Program-made: the position numbers and the translations under genes | From: DATKDP01 sp035546335 | GTDB lineage: Bacteria > Acidobacteriota > Thermoanaerobaculia > Gp7-AA8 | Length of the DNA stretch: 12,068 nucleotides | Reading direction: 5' to 3' | Assembly (NCBI GenBank): GCA_035546335.1 | Contig: DATKDP010000100.1 | Span: 1 to 12,068 of the forward strand | The notes under the pieces: generated by a model | The model's input: the letters and a program-made list of their open reading frames with translations, nothing else | The model's database searches: none | What the model was told of the DNA's origin: nothing | Shown here: one piece after another, positions 1 to 6,876 of the stretch | How the letters are laid out: every line of letters begins with the position of its first letter | Position numbering within the stretch: the first letter of the stretch is position 1

Positions 1-1
1 A

Positions 2-622
2 TCACTCTTTGTACGAACGGATGCTGATCTGCCCGCTGGATGTCGCCTTGATCGCGTAGCGATTGAACCGGACGACGGAGCTGTCCGCAGCGATCACGAT
101 CTCCGCTGGAAATCCGGTGACCGCCGCGGGGAGGACCGCGCCGCGGTGGTCGAAGACGATCTCGGGAAGGTCGTCATCATCGATGTCCACGAATTGGCCG
201 ACGAGGCCGTGCCGGAGGTCGTCCGATCCGAGCGAAATCCACTCCACGTCGGAGACCGGCACGCCGCTGCGGTTCACCGGCAGCCAGCTCGCCGCCTGGG
301 TCACGTCTGCATCGCGATTCGCCGTGCGTTGAATCGTGTAGCGCTCGTTGTCCAGATCGAACGACACGCGCCAGGGCGCGCGATTCGCGATCGCCTTGTG
401 GCGTGTCAGGCGAACGGACGAGCCGAGCTGCGCGGCTTCGCTCTTGATGCGGTATTGCGGGATCAACTGCAGCAAGGCCGGAATGGAGATCAAGAGGGTG
501 ATCCCGAGAATCGACATGACCGTGAGCAGCTCGGTGAGATTGTAGCCGCGCTGCCCGGCATGACGGCGCCGCAGGATGTTCGCCCGCCGCGGGACTTTCC
601 GTCTCGGGTCGTCGCTTCTCAT
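2..622 (-). CDS. FimT/GspH-family type IV pilus minor pseudopilin
   Basis: This is a 206-residue minor pseudopilin of the GspH/FimT kind, an inner-membrane protein expected to be processed by prepilin peptidase and to help prime or cap the pilus. A basic leader (residues 1-26) ends in the cleavage motif G26|YNLTE with Glu at +5 (E31), followed by a hydrophobic helix to about residue 50. A GspH-like beta domain fills about 65-205 and ends in SSGQISIRSY, like the usual GspH C-terminus. The start at 622 is chosen because its ATG overlaps the stop of the preceding gene as ATGA (619-622). An upstream in-frame start at 676 would need a much longer overlap. The TGA stop is at 2-4, so the gene is complete. 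Residues 146-154 (DIDDDDLPE) form a DxDxDxxxE loop resembling calcium-binding sites. It is the last operon gene visible; more may follow beyond position 1. Confidence 0.86.
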   Translation of the reverse strand: MRSDDPRRKVPRRANILRRRHAGQRGYNLTELLTVMSILGITLLISIPALLQLIPQYRIKSEAAQLGSSVRLTRHKAIANRAPWRVSFDLDNERYTIQRTANRDADVTQAASWLPVNRSGVPVSDVEWISLGSDDLRHGLVGQFVDIDDDDLPEIVFDHRGAVLPAAVTGFPAEIVIAADSSVVRFNRYAIKATSSGQISIRSYKE

Positions 623-2598
623 TCCGACGTTCCAATCGCGAGAATCTTCGCCTGCCCCGCCTGGGACCAGGGCCACGCCGGCTCGTCGCAGATGTAGGTG
701 TGCCGGGCGCTCGAATCGATCAGCATCGCGTTGTCGCCGAGCTCGGAGTCCTTGGGGCTCTTGTAGTCGGCGGAATCGTAATCATGCTCGATGTTGATCC
801 GGATCGAGCCGGTGCCATTCTCCGCGACGAGGATTCCGAGAAACTTTCCGCTGCTCTTGATGAAGAGCTGCTCGTGGGCCGCAAAGACCGCCGACATCAC
901 CTTGACCACATCCGAATTCTCGGGAGGAGGCGTGGTCGCGGTGCCCGAGGTGCAGTAGTCGGTGCCGCCGAAGGTGAAGGTGTTGTTGTTGAACGAGCTC
1001 TCGATGAAGAGATCTCGTCCGGAGATCAGCAGCACTTTGTTGAGCAGCGCAGGGGCGAGGTACTGGCTCCCTCCGGTCCAGATCCCGCCGACGGCGATGA
1101 TGCTGACCTTCCACGGCTGACCGCTGTCCGGATAGTCGTTCCCCATATCCTTTTTCAGGGCGAAGGCGCCGTCGACCAGGAGGGTGATTCCCTGCTGGGG
1201 GTCGGTGTCGGCGGTCGGGTTCGTTCCACTTTCGAGCTGAAAGAAGGTGCGCGGGACGATGGACTTCTCGAATGGCGGTTCGATACCGTCGTCCGCTGAT
1301 CCTCCGACATCGGTCACATCGGCCGTGTCCGAGCGGACGAAGAACTGCAGGTTCGTGATCTGGGTGAATAATGTTCCGCCGCTCGGCTGCGTCTCGATCA
1401 GATCCCAGTTGTCATTGTGACGATCCCACCGATAGAGCTTCCCGGCGGCGCCGGCGGTTCTGGCGGCCGCCGTAAGGCCGTAGTCCTGACACGTCGAGGC
1501 GTTGGCGCACGAGACTCCGGCCGCGGACGTACTGGCGTCGTCATCGGTCCACACCGCGCTCGGAGTTCTGGTCGTCATCAGGTAGTACTTCTCGAGACCC
1601 GCCTCGGTCGTCGGTCTGTAGGTTGTGTCCCACGGGTTGATTCTGGGTGGCTCGATCCGGTCCACCCCCTCCTTCGCTTCCGGGATGATCGGAGTGCCGG
1701 ATTCATCGACCGTGCCGGTCGCTGTCACCGTCGGGTCGCCGCCGCTCATGCTCCCCGAGCCGTAGAGCTTGATGTTTCCGTTGGCGTGGAGTGTCTCGCA
1801 GGAATTCCCGCAGAAGTGCGACGACGATTCGATCTCGAGATTTCCGTCCGCCAGAATCGCCGGCCGGCTCGTGTCCGCGCCGAGAATCGCCTCGAGCGTT
1901 TCGGTCGCTACAACGTTGCCTGCCGCGTCGAACTTCGTTGCCGTCACGAGCACGGTCGCGTAGCCCCACATCTTCGAGCCGGAGATTGGAGGCTCGAAGA
2001 GCCTGATGTCGGTGATCCTGCCGACGTTGTTGTTCCACTCGGGGTTCGTCGTATTCGTCAGCAGGCTGTTGAGCTTCTGATCGAGGAAGCAGTCAGCGCT
2101 CGCGATTCCATCGCATGAGAAGCGAAGGTCATAGGTGTTCGCATCGCGATCGCCGCCAAACACCTGCGCCCAGTCACCGCTGAACGGGCCCTGGAAGAGC
2201 TGGTCGCCCGCTCCCGTATAGATTCCGCGCGCGCCTCGAGTGGCGCGCGCCACGCCCATGGCGTTGAGATGCGCCTCGGTGGTGAACTCCCAGTCGCCCG
2301 GCGTCCCCGTCGTGTACTGCGGCACGAGAGGGCCGGCCGGATTCCGGAACATCTGCTGTACGAGCCGGACGCCTGCTTCCGCCACGGCATCGACCTGCAC
2401 CTCGTCACGATGCGTCACCGCGGTTCGCTCTTCGGTCTCGGTGAAGCTCAGCATCGACAGGCCGATCAGGCTGAGGATCAGCGTCACGACGATGGTCATG
2501 ATCAGGGCGACGCCGCGCTGGCCACGTCTCGTGTCGCGTGACCGGAGACTTCTGTTGCGAAAACCAGACTTCTTCATTCTCTTCTCGGACCAGATCAC
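619..2598 (-). CDS. PilX-like minor pilin, enlarged (PilX_N-type N-terminus)
   Basis: This is a 659-residue protein with the N-terminus of PilX-family minor pilins. A basic leader ends at G29, followed by VALIMTIVVTLILSLIGLSM (30-49) and then SFTETEERTAVTHRDEVQVD and AVAEAGVRL, the pattern typical of PilX_N. Glu at +5 is absent (Met instead), as is common in PilX and GspK proteins thought to sit at the pilus tip. Classical PilX is about 200 residues. Here about 580 extra residues follow, predicted mainly beta from strand-like stretches, with eight cysteines in apparent pairs (162/170, 263/267, 364/370, 549/637), suggesting disulfides outside the cytoplasm. The start is a GTG at 2598 overlapping the previous stop as GTGA. 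An ATG at 2577, preceded by GAGAAGAGA, gives 652 residues and is an equally credible start. The function of the large domain is unknown; adhesion or tip structure is inference. Confidence 0.8.
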   Translation of the reverse strand: MIWSEKRMKKSGFRNRSLRSRDTRRGQRGVALIMTIVVTLILSLIGLSMLSFTETEERTAVTHRDEVQVDAVAEAGVRLVQQMFRNPAGPLVPQYTTGTPGDWEFTTEAHLNAMGVARATRGARGIYTGAGDQLFQGPFSGDWAQVFGGDRDANTYDLRFSCDGIASADCFLDQKLNSLLTNTTNPEWNNNVGRITDIRLFEPPISGSKMWGYATVLVTATKFDAAGNVVATETLEAILGADTSRPAILADGNLEIESSSHFCGNSCETLHANGNIKLYGSGSMSGGDPTVTATGTVDESGTPIIPEAKEGVDRIEPPRINPWDTTYRPTTEAGLEKYYLMTTRTPSAVWTDDDASTSAAGVSCANASTCQDYGLTAAARTAGAAGKLYRWDRHNDNWDLIETQPSGGTLFTQITNLQFFVRSDTADVTDVGGSADDGIEPPFEKSIVPRTFFQLESGTNPTADTDPQQGITLLVDGAFALKKDMGNDYPDSGQPWKVSIIAVGGIWTGGSQYLAPALLNKVLLISGRDLFIESSFNNNTFTFGGTDYCTSGTATTPPPENSDVVKVMSAVFAAHEQLFIKSSGKFLGILVAENGTGSIRINIEHDYDSADYKSPKDSELGDNAMLIDSSARHTYICDEPAWPWSQAGQAKILAIGTSE

Positions 2599-5366
2599 AG
2601 CGGATCCATGGTGAAGGTGAAATCGCCGGCATCCGTGTGGATCGTCCAGCTCGACGGGAAGGTCATGGTGGTGATTCCGGACTTCTTGATCTCCTTGTCG
2701 AACTCCAGCTCGAACACGACTTCCTGCGCCGCACTGAGCCTGGTCGGCGTTACCTCGGAGTCCTTGTTGAACACCGCCTTCGTGCCGCTGCCGACCAGGC
2801 CATCGAAGGCGAGCTTGCCGGCTACGGTGCTATCCGTCGGGCTCGACATCGAGACGACCTTGATGAGCTTCAGCCGAACTCCCGATTCCCCGCCGCTCCA
2901 GAAAGGAGTGATCGCGCTGATCCTGACGAGGTCGGTGCAGTCATTCCTGAAACGGATCTGCACTTTCTTGCTCGCCGAGTTGTTGGTCTGCGCGATCTTG
3001 GCGACGTTGCACACGGTCGTGTCGAGCTCGATCTGCCGGGGAGTTAGATTCGCAGAGCAGATGCCCTGATAAGCCTGTCCCGAAAGCGTATAGGTTCCAT
3101 CGTCCCGATCCGCATTGGACCATGCGGGAAGGGTGAACGTCCCGCTGATGATCGAACCGGCGACCGTCTGGTCATAGACCTTCACGCCGGTCGCGTCCTC
3201 GGTGATGATGACGCGGACCGACGTCCAGGGTGTGCTGCTTCCGGTGACGTTGACGCTGATGTTCGTGATCTCCTCTGCGGCCCGCGTGAAGACTTCATTC
3301 GCGGCCGGGATGCCGAACTCCGCGGTTCCGCTCGTCGAGCAGGGGTAGACGTACTCAGGGGAGCCACCGCCGAGCAGAGGAAATGCGCAATCGAATTGGG
3401 CGAACACCTGGTAGCGGTACGTCAACGCCTCAGCACTTTCGGTGATGGGGACGGTATCGGTCATCGTCGTCGTTTCGTATACGTCGAACGTATCGTCCAA
3501 CACGAACGAGCCGAGCCCCACCTTCTTTTCACGTCGCACATGATAATGCGCGACCGACACCTCGCTACCGCCAACGGTGGAGGTCACTTCGGACCAGACG
3601 AGAGGAATGACGTAATTCGTGCCGTCGATGGTCGGGCCACTGCTGGTCAGAGAGCCGGGCGCCGATGGAGGATCATCCGCGGGCGTGGGAGTATACGAGA
3701 CAGAGGCGCCCATGGGGCTGGACGCTCCTCCCGCGAGACCGCACTTGTCGACTGCCCGCACCTTGTAGAAGTAACCCTGACATGGCGCAGCCCGCCTGTC
3801 GGTGAAGGTGTTGTTCGCGCCCGGCGAGAAGTTCAGGGGGACCGGTCCGGCATTGTCGATCCGGGTCGCGGCGCTCACTGTGAAGTCAGGAACGTTGATT
3901 CCGTCGTCGATCACGCGATGGACCTCGTATGTATCGATGTCGATCAACTGCTGGTCGAGCGGCGAAGTGAGAGACTCCGTTCCGCCCTCCGAGGTGTAGC
4001 AGGTGGGCGTCGAGATTGCGGCGATGTTGTTCTCGACCGTCGCCCAGCTCACTTCCAATCCGTAGCCGCCGGTCGGTGCGGTGGACATGCCGCTCACGGC
4101 CGCGGGGATGTTGTTGACGGTATCGTGAAAGAGCGGTGGCGACGGAGGAATCGTCACTGCCGGTGCGGTCGGACTGAGCGTGTTCGTCACCGAATCGTAG
4201 GAAAAGACTTCGATCGTGTACGACAGAGACGCGTCGTCCACAGGAATCAGCGCATAGCTCAAGCCGCTGATCGGTGTCGGCGTGGGGGCGGGACCGGAGG
4301 AAGGTGTCACCTTCACGATGTAGTCGTCGATGCCTTCAGCGGGAGTCCACGAGACCACGAGCGTCCTGCAGTGTCCATCACAGACGCTCAGCGTGGTCGG
4401 TGGTGTAAGAACGACGGGGGGGACTCTACCGTGATCCGATCCCTTCTTCCCGACGTTGAGCGTCACAACCCGCCCACTGAGACGGAACTTGCGATGGCTT
4501 GCCGCGGCCGTCGCCGCGGCAGCGGGCGTGTAGGTCGCGGGGTCGGTGTAGTTGAGGAATGGCCGTTCGCTCATCCCGTTGAGAATGATCTCGATCGAGC
4601 GGATCTCCTTGCGGGAATCTCGTCCCGCATTGCTCGCGCCATCGACGCCGCCGGGCAGAGTAGTAATCCGCGTCCCGTCGGCGTCGTAGTAACGGAGCTC
4701 GAGCTGGAAGATGTTCGTGGCCTGCAGCTCCTGGACGACGTTGCCGTCGTCATCGAAGGTGATCTTGTAAAGATCGTAGGGAGGGCTCGTCTGTCCGGCA
4801 ACGGTCGTTGCGGCGACGGTGATGCTCTTGGTCTCTTCGTTGATCGCTGCCGGGGGGCTCGCGCTGTTGAACGCCTGGTTGCGCGGGGCAGAAAGGTCGA
4901 GCTTCACATCAATCGTCGTGGCAACGCCCGTTTTCCTCAGCACGTATCCGACGATCTCGTCGTTGCCGGTGGTGATCACGCTGTGCTCGCCCGCTCCGGT
5001 CCCTTCCAGCGCGGCTTCACGCGAACGGTCGAAATCGCCACGGACGAAAATCGCCGACTCCCAGGCGCCCTCGATCCACTCATCCGTGAGTTGGCGGTCT
5101 CCCAGGGGGTTGATGTTGAGTCCCGCAGCCCTCACGGTCTCCACCATTTTGCTGAAGGTGAGGCGGACGTCCTGCTGCTGGGACGAAGTTGCCTCGCTGA
5201 TCTTGTACGCCTCCTGCGCCCGCTCGAAGATCATGTACGTCGCGATCATGACGACCAGGAAAATCGTCAGCGCGATCATCACTTCAGGCAGCGTGAGTCC
5301 TGCCTGGCGACGCCTGCGCCGCGCATGCGATTCATCGACGGCGAAGTGAGGTCGCATTCTGCTCAT
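2595..5366 (-). CDS. PilW-like minor pilin fused to fibronectin-III/Ig-like modules
   Basis: This 923-residue protein begins as a PilW-type pseudopilin. A basic leader ends QAG23|LTLPE (Glu28 at +5), followed by a hydrophobic helix at 29-47 and a pseudopilin beta domain to about 305. After a basic linker come modules with fibronectin-III character: about 317-407 (LVVSWTPAEGIDDYIVKV), 408-560 (LEVSW, YEVHR, YFYKVRAVDKCG) and 566-680 (IPLVWSEV, YHVRREKK, YRYQVFAQ). Then come an Ig-like segment (about 688-786) and a C-terminal beta region (787-923). All ten cysteines lie after residue 328. Typical PilW is about 350 residues, so most of this protein is an added extracellular extension, plausibly an adhesive pilus-tip component (inference). 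The start at 5366 overlaps the preceding stop (ATGA) and has GAGGT five bases upstream. An upstream ATG at 5429 would overlap PilV by 67 bases and is rejected. Confidence 0.84.
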   Translation of the reverse strand: MSRMRPHFAVDESHARRRRRQAGLTLPEVMIALTIFLVVMIATYMIFERAQEAYKISEATSSQQQDVRLTFSKMVETVRAAGLNINPLGDRQLTDEWIEGAWESAIFVRGDFDRSREAALEGTGAGEHSVITTGNDEIVGYVLRKTGVATTIDVKLDLSAPRNQAFNSASPPAAINEETKSITVAATTVAGQTSPPYDLYKITFDDDGNVVQELQATNIFQLELRYYDADGTRITTLPGGVDGASNAGRDSRKEIRSIEIILNGMSERPFLNYTDPATYTPAAAATAAASHRKFRLSGRVVTLNVGKKGSDHGRVPPVVLTPPTTLSVCDGHCRTLVVSWTPAEGIDDYIVKVTPSSGPAPTPTPISGLSYALIPVDDASLSYTIEVFSYDSVTNTLSPTAPAVTIPPSPPLFHDTVNNIPAAVSGMSTAPTGGYGLEVSWATVENNIAAISTPTCYTSEGGTESLTSPLDQQLIDIDTYEVHRVIDDGINVPDFTVSAATRIDNAGPVPLNFSPGANNTFTDRRAAPCQGYFYKVRAVDKCGLAGGASSPMGASVSYTPTPADDPPSAPGSLTSSGPTIDGTNYVIPLVWSEVTSTVGGSEVSVAHYHVRREKKVGLGSFVLDDTFDVYETTTMTDTVPITESAEALTYRYQVFAQFDCAFPLLGGGSPEYVYPCSTSGTAEFGIPAANEVFTRAAEEITNISVNVTGSSTPWTSVRVIITEDATGVKVYDQTVAGSIISGTFTLPAWSNADRDDGTYTLSGQAYQGICSANLTPRQIELDTTVCNVAKIAQTNNSASKKVQIRFRNDCTDLVRISAITPFWSGGESGVRLKLIKVVSMSSPTDSTVAGKLAFDGLVGSGTKAVFNKDSEVTPTRLSAAQEVVFELEFDKEIKKSGITTMTFPSSWTIHTDAGDFTFTMDPL

Positions 5367-5968
5367 TCCGACCTCAAATTCAGTGTCTCGACGACCACCT
5401 GCCTGGAACGCTGCCCGCGCTCGGCCCACCGAACGACGACCTGAATGCGAAGCATCTCGGCATTCGCGAACGTCGACCCGGACGGCACCGCCGTCATGGT
5501 CGCGACCATCTCACTTCGTTTGCTCTCTCCCCGTCCGAAGGGAAGATCCAGCTCCATGAAGAGGTCTCGGAGCTCGTTGCGAAAGGCGAAGTTCGAGCCG
5601 GAGACCTCGGCAGCCGTGACGATCGAGGTCCCGTCGGCGTCGGTCTTCCGCTGCCAGGCCTTCGTCGCTGACGAGTCGGAGGATGCGGCTGCGAGCAGTT
5701 CCTGTGCAGCCGGTTGATTCAGCCTCTCGAGCGCGTGCTCCGCCAGCACGGTCGCCTCGGTCATCTTCTTTCCGCCGTACGCGCGGTGGAGTCCGAGGGT
5801 GAACATGCCGAGGACCGCGGTGAGGATGGCCGAAAGGATCGCCATGGAGATCAGGACTTCGACCAGACTGAATCCGCGCACCGGTAGCGAACCTCGGTGC
5901 TGTCGAGGCTGGTCGCAAAGGCACTGCCCGGGAAGGGTCATCCTTCTTTCCGAAATCCGTCTATCCAT
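5363..5968 (-). CDS. PilV-like type IV pilus minor pseudopilin
   Basis: This 201-residue protein is the first gene of the four-gene minor-pilin operon. The class III leader ends at G32 and is followed by FSLVEVLISMAILSAILTAV, a textbook prepilin peptidase site with Phe at +1 and Glu at +5 (E37), then an amphipathic continuation (LHRAYGGKKMTEATVLAEHALERL). The remaining roughly 115 residues are a small globular domain as in PilV/GspI pseudopilins. It would be made in the inner membrane, cleaved and N-methylated, and incorporated in the pilus priming complex with the PilW- and PilX-like products. Two starts are possible: ATG 5968 (weak GGTGA upstream) or ATG 5941 (GGAAAGAAGG directly upstream), both before the cleavage site and so giving nearly the same mature protein. 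Its TGA stop at 5363-5365 overlaps the PilW start. Two cysteines occur in the leader, which is removed. Confidence 0.85.
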   Translation of the reverse strand: MDRRISERRMTLPGQCLCDQPRQHRGSLPVRGFSLVEVLISMAILSAILTAVLGMFTLGLHRAYGGKKMTEATVLAEHALERLNQPAAQELLAAASSDSSATKAWQRKTDADGTSIVTAAEVSGSNFAFRNELRDLFMELDLPFGRGESKRSEMVATMTAVPSGSTFANAEMLRIQVVVRWAERGQRSRQVVVETLNLRSE

Positions 5969-5984
5969 CGAGGGTCACCGATTC

Positions 5985-6062
5985 TGTATCTAAGGTACCA
6001 TTATGCACCCAAAGTGCAGCGTCGTCACAGTTCCTGCAAAGATTATTTAGACAAATAAAAGC
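5985..6062 (-). promoter_or_regulatory. Candidate promoter region of the minor-pilin operon
   Basis: Read on the minus strand, an AT-rich patch (6038-6062) lies upstream of CTGCACTTTGGGTGCA (6004-6019). This resembles a sigma-54 site: the TGC at the -12 element and GCAC of the -24 element are present at the right spacing, but one of the two invariant -24 G residues is T. The alternative is a sigma-70-type -10, CATAAT (6000-6005), 31 bases upstream of the first ATG, but I find no good -35 for it. The same stretch contains a dyad, TGCAC(5)GTGCA at 6004-6018, that could bind a regulator. Sigma-54 with PilR controls pilin genes in several bacteria, so this option is worth a look, but neither reading is firm. 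Confidence 0.3.
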
Positions 6063-6358
6063 ATCGGCCTATTCCATGCCGTCGTCGCCGCCACGATGAC
6101 GCGGAACCCGGGCGTGATCGGCTCCGCAGCACCTCTAACTAAACTAGGTACCTCACCCTGTGCGCCCTCTGTGCCAACGGCGGGCTGGACCGCTGATCCG
6201 ACAGAGCCGCAAGCACTTACGCCGCAATCGTGCATTCGAACGAGACGCTGACCATCGGCCGAATCGTTACAAATAGTAACAGCGCGGCGGTCGCATTGCA
6301 CAATGGCGTCATCCGTCGTCCTTTCCTCTTCACCGGCGAGCGCCGCCTTCGAACTCGT
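6063..6358. other. Gene-free stretch with no recognised feature
   Basis: I see no convincing gene here on either strand. The open frames present lack a credible ribosome binding site or domain and run into the repeats further on. The only small structure is a perfect dyad, GTTAC-AAATA-GTAAC (6266-6280), of operator-like size but far from any start codon. A short stretch at 6149-6182 (GGTACC, then CCTGTGCGCCCTCTGTGCC) is low-complexity and recalls degenerate dispersed repeats, but I cannot place it. Confidence 0.5.
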
Positions 6359-6522
6359 GATGACAGTGTGGCCGAAGATTCCGGTGACGGGCGAGGGTGT
6401 GAGCGAGTCGGGACGCTCGTCGCGGACGGTTAACCGCGTGATGGTCGGTTGCATCATCGCGGATGGAACAGGGGCGGGCGCGGGACGCCCGCTCTCCCCT
6501 GCATTGGACCAGCGTGGAGATC
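6359..6522 (+). repeat. Structured intergenic repeat, copy 1 (long form, one arm missing)
   Basis: This is the first of three related units. Its 5' block (GATGACAG, then GTGGCCGAAGATTCCGGTGACGGGCGA, ending GGGACGCTCGTCGCGGACGGT) is shared with copy 2. The core is two hairpins. Hairpin A has arms CCGCGTGATG (6434-6443) and CATCATCGCGG (6452-6462), giving 10 pairs with one bulged T and an 8-base loop. Hairpin B is GCGGGCG-CGGGA-CGCCCGC (6474-6492), a perfect 7-bp stem. Its tail TTGGACCAGCGTGGAGATC (6504-6522) is shared with copy 3. The extra hairpin present in copy 2 has lost its second arm here. The strand is arbitrary. Confidence 0.85.
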
Positions 6523-6551
6523 GCTCGCTTTCCCGCCCGCCCACCCGCTCG

Positions 6552-6704
6552 GATGACAGATGTGGCCGAAGATTCCGATCTTCGGCCCGGTGACGGGCGA
6601 CGGTGCGGGCGATGGGGACGCTCGTCGCGGACGGTAACCGCGTGATGGTGGGTTGCATCATCGCGGACGGAACAGAGGCGGGCGCGGGACGCCCGCTCTC
6701 CCCT
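6552..6704 (+). repeat. Structured intergenic repeat, copy 2 (long form)
   Basis: This copy has the same 5' block and two-hairpin core as copy 1. Hairpin A is 6638-6666 with the identical bulged T; hairpin B is 6678-6696. It differs from copy 1 by a few substitutions, one loop base (C to G), and the presence of a complete third hairpin at 6564-6587. It lacks the TTGGACCAGCGTGGAGATC tail found after copies 1 and 3. Only 8 bases separate its end from copy 3, so the two cores are effectively in tandem. Confidence 0.85.
6564..6587. repeat. Perfect 10-bp hairpin inside repeat copy 2
   Basis: GGCCGAAGAT (6564-6573) and its exact complement ATCTTCGGCC (6578-6587) enclose the loop TCCG. The stem is perfect and strong. 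There is no T-run after it on either strand, so it is not a typical intrinsic terminator. The equivalent position in copy 1 (about 6372-6383) keeps only the first arm. Confidence 0.8.
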
Positions 6705-6712
6705 TTGCACGG

Positions 6713-6801
6713 TAACCGCGTGATGGTGGGTTGCATCATCGCGGATGGAAGAGGCGGGCGCGGGACGCCCGCTCTCCCTGTATTGGACCAGCGTGGAGAT
6801 C
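6713..6801 (+). repeat. Structured intergenic repeat, copy 3 (short form)
   Basis: This copy contains the two-hairpin core and the tail but not the long 5' block. Hairpin A arms are at 6716-6725 and 6734-6744, again with the single bulged T; hairpin B is 6754-6772. The spacer between the hairpins is two bases shorter than in the other copies (GGATGGAAGAGG). The tail TTGGACCAGCGTGGAGATC (6783-6801) matches that of copy 1. It ends 75 bases before the start of the oxidoreductase gene, so these hairpins may lie in or just upstream of its 5' leader. Confidence 0.85.
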
Positions 6802-6876
6802 CCTCGCCTTCGCGTCACGCTCAGGACAATGATGATTTGATACGCTTCCGCCGAAGAGGGATCGAGGGAGAGCGGC

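Noticed and set aside
3396..5444. Long plus-strand open frame (about 680 codons) opposite the PilW- and PilV-like genes
   Set aside because: It is Arg/Gly/His-rich with no recognisable domain and lies antisense to a gene with clear prepilin and FN3 features. Long antisense frames are expected in G+C-rich DNA.
6474..6492. Intrinsic terminator at the G+C-rich hairpin B (also 6678-6696 and 6754-6772)
   Set aside because: No T-run follows the stem on either strand, and the hairpin recurs as part of a larger repeat.
6047..6739. Minus-strand frame of 230 codons with the internal repeat MMQPTITRL
   Set aside because: The repeated peptide is only a translation of the hairpin repeats. There is no credible ribosome binding site, and the other frames are equally open.
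6359..6801. CRISPR array
   Set aside because: There are only three units of unequal length and spacing, the units contain internal hairpins rather than short identical repeats with unique spacers, and no cas gene is present.
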